The translations under genes were made by a program, and so were the position numbers. The notes beneath the pieces were generated by a model that was not told the origin of the DNA, did no database searches, and saw only the letters and a program-made list of their open reading frames with translations. Below are positions 5,255-5,842 of a stretch of 5,842 bases of DNA, piece by piece. Position 1 is the stretch's first letter. Each line of letters starts with the position of its first letter. The stretch is from Planctomycetaceae bacterium (GTDB lineage: Bacteria; Planctomycetota; Planctomycetia; Pirellulales; UBA1268). The DNA lies in the NCBI GenBank assembly GCA_018694455.1, contig JABHNP010000243.1, forward strand, positions 1 to 5,842, given 5' to 3'.

Positions 5255-5842
5255 ATGCCGAATCCTGCTCGACGTATTGCAATTGATCACATTGCCCCTG
5301 ATGTTGATGCTGGTCGGTTTTGCGCTAAAGGTATCATCTTTCGACCAGTCACCATAGGTGCGGACATCGTGTGTGATGGTCACGATGAATTAGCTTGTTC
5401 TCTCCACATACGTCCCCCCAACGCCACATCGTGGACGAAACTACCCTTGAATTCCGTAGGGAATGACCGATGGGTAGCAACATTCACACCCGATCAACTC
5501 GGCATCTGGGAATTCACGGTTAGTGGACGAGTAGACTACTTCAAAACGTGGCTGCGAGATCTGGCTCGTCGGAAGGAGCATGGCGAGGACCTTCGGGGAG
5601 AATTCGCCGAAGGCCGTAGCATTATAGAGCGTGTTATCCAACGCGCCCCCCCCGATATCACGGAAGAACTTACCCGCTTCAAAAATGCGTTGCAGACGCC
5701 TGATGGATTTGGCGTAGCATGCGACCAACAACTAGCCACACTGATAGCTACGCACGCAGATCGTACGGATGAAACCTGGCTCGCGCTCCCACGACGTGTA
5801 CGGGTCGATCGTGAGCGAGCGGAATTCGGAGCTTGGTACGAG
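5255..5842 (+). CDS. glgE: GlgE, alpha-1,4-glucan:maltose-1-phosphate maltosyltransferase (N-terminal part)
   Basis: The frame is open to the right edge: 196 residues of a protein normally about 650-700 long. GlgE transfers maltosyl units from maltose-1-phosphate to the non-reducing end of alpha-glucans in the cytosol. It works with trehalose synthase, maltokinase and branching enzyme. What is visible is the N-terminal beta-sandwich domain of the family: RRIAIDHIAPDVDAGRF (6-22), GADIVCDGHDEL (35-46), GNDRWVATF (69-77), the strand GIWEFTV (83-89) and FKTWLRDL (97-103). The RVRVDRERAEFGAWYE block (181-196) then marks entry to the catalytic barrel domain; the catalytic residues are outside the window. 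ATG 5255 is preferred. GTG 5231, in frame and eight codons earlier, is possible. Neither has a clear ribosome binding site. A weak promoter candidate (TTGATT 5197-5202, TACAAG 5221-5226) would start transcription near 5233 and exclude the GTG. The 184-base gap to the synthase gene and lack of pathway overlap suggest an independent unit. Confidence 0.9.
   Translation, partial: MPNPARRIAIDHIAPDVDAGRFCAKGIIFRPVTIGADIVCDGHDELACSLHIRPPNATSWTKLPLNSVGNDRWVATFTPDQLGIWEFTVSGRVDYFKTWLRDLARRKEHGEDLRGEFAEGRSIIERVIQRAPPDITEELTRFKNALQTPDGFGVACDQQLATLIATHADRTDETWLALPRRVRVDRERAEFGAWYE

Noticed and set aside
5441..5739. Two overlapping minus-strand frames
   Set aside because: Both are antisense to the conserved N-terminal domain of GlgE and look like shadows.
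1..5842. CRISPR array, tRNA, rRNA or insertion sequence
   Set aside because: No regularly spaced repeats, cloverleaf-like segments, rRNA-conserved stretches, transposase-like frames or terminal inverted repeats were seen on either strand.

Overview
The window looks like chromosomal DNA from a bacterium of moderate base composition, roughly half G+C by eye. I would guess a marine or brackish member of the Planctomycetota. The guess rests on recall of protein families, not on a search. The flavoprotein has the CGCCL motif and the EPFTGEGI motif that I associate with planctomycete type III polyketide clusters. A methyltransferase-like gene end, a type III polyketide synthase and GlgE all occur in the same neighbourhood. 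No rRNA, tRNA, insertion sequence or CRISPR array is visible.

Layout. (1) The left edge holds the last 54 codons of a plus-strand gene, probably a class I SAM-dependent methyltransferase. Its stop codon overlaps the ATG of a FAD-dependent oxidoreductase of the geranylgeranyl-reductase-like family (166-1386). (2) A minus-strand pair faces it convergently, with a gap of only 24 bases. In transcription order this is a tandem UspA-like protein (3794 to 2904) and then an ArsB/NhaD/SLC13-type ion permease (2862 to 1411), separated by 41 bases and probably one operon. (3) Divergent from that operon, across about 120 bases, is a complete type III polyketide synthase (3916-5070) with an intact Cys-His-Asn triad. 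(4) After a 184-base spacer holding several short palindromes and inverted repeats, the first 196 codons of glgE run off the right edge.

How the genes may work together. Methyltransferase, FAD oxidoreductase and type III polyketide synthase make a coherent set for a methylated, oxidised phenolic lipid such as an alkylresorcinol or alkylquinone. Here the set is split by the opposite-strand Usp-permease operon, so the synthase cannot be co-transcribed with its presumed tailoring enzymes. The Usp-permease pair suggests a stress- or ion-responsive transport unit. It may be an unrelated insertion in the cluster, or it may be linked to it, for example if the lipid modifies the membrane under ionic stress; that link is speculation. 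GlgE belongs to alpha-glucan metabolism and shows no sequence-level link to the cluster.

The most interesting points are the split cluster, the Usp-permease unit with a nucleotide-binding loop missing from both Usp halves, substitutions in the conserved loop of the permease's first repeat, and a promoter candidate that would give a nearly leaderless usp mRNA.
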